From assembly GCA_963575745.1 (NCBI GenBank), contig CAUYUJ010003930.1:1-64000 (forward strand): 64,000 nt of DNA. The letters run 5' to 3'. The position numbers and the translations under genes were made by a program. Below, piece after piece: positions 62,622-64,000 of this stretch. The stretch is from Prorocentrum cordatum. Taxonomy: Eukaryota > Sar > Dinophyceae > Prorocentrales > Prorocentraceae. Under the pieces are notes generated by a model that did not search any database, was not told the origin of the DNA, and saw only the letters and a list, made by a program, of their open reading frames with translations. Position 1 is the stretch's first letter. Every line of letters begins with the position of its first letter.

Positions 62622-63822
62622 CTGTCTTGCGAAACTTGGTTTTCTGGATGTCGGCCACCATGTCGGAAAGCTGATCCTTGGAGATCTCGTGGCCGTGTTC
62701 TCCGTGGCATAGCTTTGTGTGGAGCGCTTCGACGTCCTCCGTTGTCCATTGGGTGTCGTTCCCGCGCTTGTAGGACTCGCCGTTGGTGTTGCCTTCGCTT
62801 CCGCTGCTTGTCCCATCAAGGCCATCATCAGATTCATGGCCAACAGGAACTTGCACACCATTCCTTGGAGCCGTAGCCTTGGGGATGGATACTTCCAGCT
62901 TTTTCTGCACCAACTTTTGTAGCTTCTGGAAGTTGGCGTCCGCTCGACACTGGTGGTAGAACTGCAGCAGGCCAGGATCCTCCTGGAAGTCTGCGAGGTT
63001 GACGTCGAGCGCCATGATGTCCTCGGGGATGATGGGTGCAGCGCCATCAGAGGCTTCACCGCGGGCAACTTGGACTTGCCGCTGGTGGTGTTCAGCCTCC
63101 GCTTTGAACTGCTCAACCTCGTCCTTCTTTGCCTCGATCGACGCCGACTTTTCTGAAATCTGCTCCTGCAGTGCTTGTAGCTGCAGCTGCAATGCCTCAT
63201 GATCTTTCGTGAGTTTGTCCAGCTGCGTCCTGCTGCGCTCGAGCTTCTGCGTCGCCAGCTTGAATGCCGTTGCAGGAGGCCGCAGGTCGCGGATCTGCTC
63301 CCTGAGCTTGTCAATCTCCGCCTTGTGGTACGCATGGGCCGCACCATCCTGCTCCTCGTACTTGACGGCCTCCTTGAGGGCCCGCTCGTGGTAGTTGATC
63401 TTTTCCTGAATCGCCGTCCTCTTTGCGAAGCTGGGGTCTTTCTCGATCTTCTCTTCCGTGTGCTGGTGCTTGTCGCTCTCCGCTTTGAGCCGAGTTGCGG
63501 GGCCTCCTTTGCCGACGAGGTTCCGCAACTTTGCGAGCTCGGCCTCCATGAGCTTGAACTTCGAGCACCACGGCGCAGGCTTCTCAACGAGTCCACTGCC
63601 TCCAGCTCGCTTCGATGGTGCATCACCTGCACGTGCAGCTGCATCTGCCTTCTTGGCGGCCGTGATGACGCGCTGCGGCGCCTGCTTGCCACAGCTGCAC
63701 TCGATGCGGCACGCCCAGTTGCCGTCCATGCCACACGCGCAGCTCCAGAACGGCTTCTTCGAACCTCGCAGCACCCTCGGCCTAGGCTGCTGCTCCTGCA
63801 CCTTGGCCGGCGCTGGCGCCAT
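62581..63822 (-). CDS. LINE ORF1: coiled-coil nucleic-acid-binding-type protein
   Basis: 413 residues from ATG 63822 (MAPAPAKVQEQQPRP) to stop TAG 62581-62583; the frame is open further upstream to 63987 through MAPRETAAHHRARL, but without better evidence I prefer the internal ATG. Near the N-terminus, FWSCACGMDGNWACRIECSC is a Cys-rich cluster that may bind zinc. Residues about 90-280 are strongly charged and heptad-like (KDHEALQLQLQALQEQISEK, KAEIDKLREQIRDL), a probable coiled coil for trimerisation, as in other LINE ORF1 proteins. The C-terminus is acidic/polar. It overlaps the start of ORF2 by 41 nt in another frame, suggesting coupled translation. Confidence 0.8.
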   Translation of the reverse strand: MAPAPAKVQEQQPRPRVLRGSKKPFWSCACGMDGNWACRIECSCGKQAPQRVITAAKKADAAARAGDAPSKRAGGSGLVEKPAPWCSKFKLMEAELAKLRNLVGKGGPATRLKAESDKHQHTEEKIEKDPSFAKRTAIQEKINYHERALKEAVKYEEQDGAAHAYHKAEIDKLREQIRDLRPPATAFKLATQKLERSRTQLDKLTKDHEALQLQLQALQEQISEKSASIEAKKDEVEQFKAEAEHHQRQVQVARGEASDGAAPIIPEDIMALDVNLADFQEDPGLLQFYHQCRADANFQKLQKLVQKKLEVSIPKATAPRNGVQVPVGHESDDGLDGTSSGSEGNTNGESYKRGNDTQWTTEDVEALHTKLCHGEHGHEISKDQLSDMVADIQKTKFRKTDEVSAVPTGGCKS

Positions 63823-64000
63823 TGCCCCTGCAGAGGAGCCGTGATGGCCGTCCAGTCGCTGGGCCGCACTGCGCAGCCGCGCCGCCAGGCCAGGGGAGCG
63901 GCGCCCCGCCCAGGCGTGGAGGAGGGCGCGGTCCTCCTTGCGTCGGAGTCGCGCTCTATGATGTGCGGCGGTCTCCCTGGGAGCCACCGTCGCGTGAGCG

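Larger units (their letters stand above)
55990..64000 (-). mobile_element. Non-LTR retrotransposon (LINE), 5' end beyond window
   Basis: Minus-strand element with ORF1 (about 62581-63822) and ORF2 (56193-62621). Downstream of ORF2 the minus strand runs into (CTT)n(CCT)n at 55995-56130, a plausible microsatellite tail or target. It lies antisense to the kinase gene, within the intron following its helix C exon. Both frames appear intact. Confidence 0.85.

Noticed and set aside
62622-63869. N-terminal 416 residues of the 2558-codon frame containing LINE ORF2
   Set aside because: Overlaps ORF1, which has natural coiled-coil composition; the ORF2-frame reading is Arg/Ser-rich noise until MKCPQ.

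Overview
The window looks like nuclear DNA of a dinoflagellate. Four observations point that way. A 21-nt sequence matching the dinoflagellate spliced leader (DinoSL) at 20 of 21 positions sits 68 bases upstream of a start codon (25601-25621). Introns inferred from joining coding segments end in AG but begin GT, GC or GA (8, 7 and 5 of 20). Genes are split into short exons buried in microsatellites, minisatellites and inverted-repeat elements. There is also a LINE whose very long ORF2 has endonuclease, reverse transcriptase and RNase H domains. All gene models were built by eye from reading frame, phase and splice dinucleotides; no alignment or transcript was available.

Layout: 0.4-1.5 kb, 31-bp palindromic minisatellite; 3.7-4.9 kb (-), intronless tryptophan-rich repeat gene; 6.3-16.6 kb (-), a 13-exon gene of an unrecognised family with transposase-like motifs and a C-terminal zinc-binding domain, whose exons join in phase into about 1586 residues but carry one frameshift; 18.5-22.4 kb (+), last two exons of an unknown gene around a 3.7-kb repeat-filled intron; 25.6-27.8 kb (+), a secreted VWD-like retrogene carrying a spliced-leader relic and one recently gained intron; 28.5-33.6 kb, repeats; 33.7-38.3 kb (+), five-exon SAM methyltransferase-like gene; 38.4-50.1 kb, mostly repeats and MITE-like elements; 50.2-56.0 kb (+), three N-lobe exons of a protein kinase; 56.0-64.0 kb (-), a LINE cut by the window edge.

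The main biological story is repeat-driven gene architecture. Several short inverted-repeat families (F1 to F6 here) recur inside introns. One 181-bp intron has both target-site duplication and terminal inverted repeats, the hallmarks of an introner, and lies within a gene that itself arose from a trans-spliced mRNA. Most other open frames in the window are products of low-complexity sequence and are not annotated as genes.
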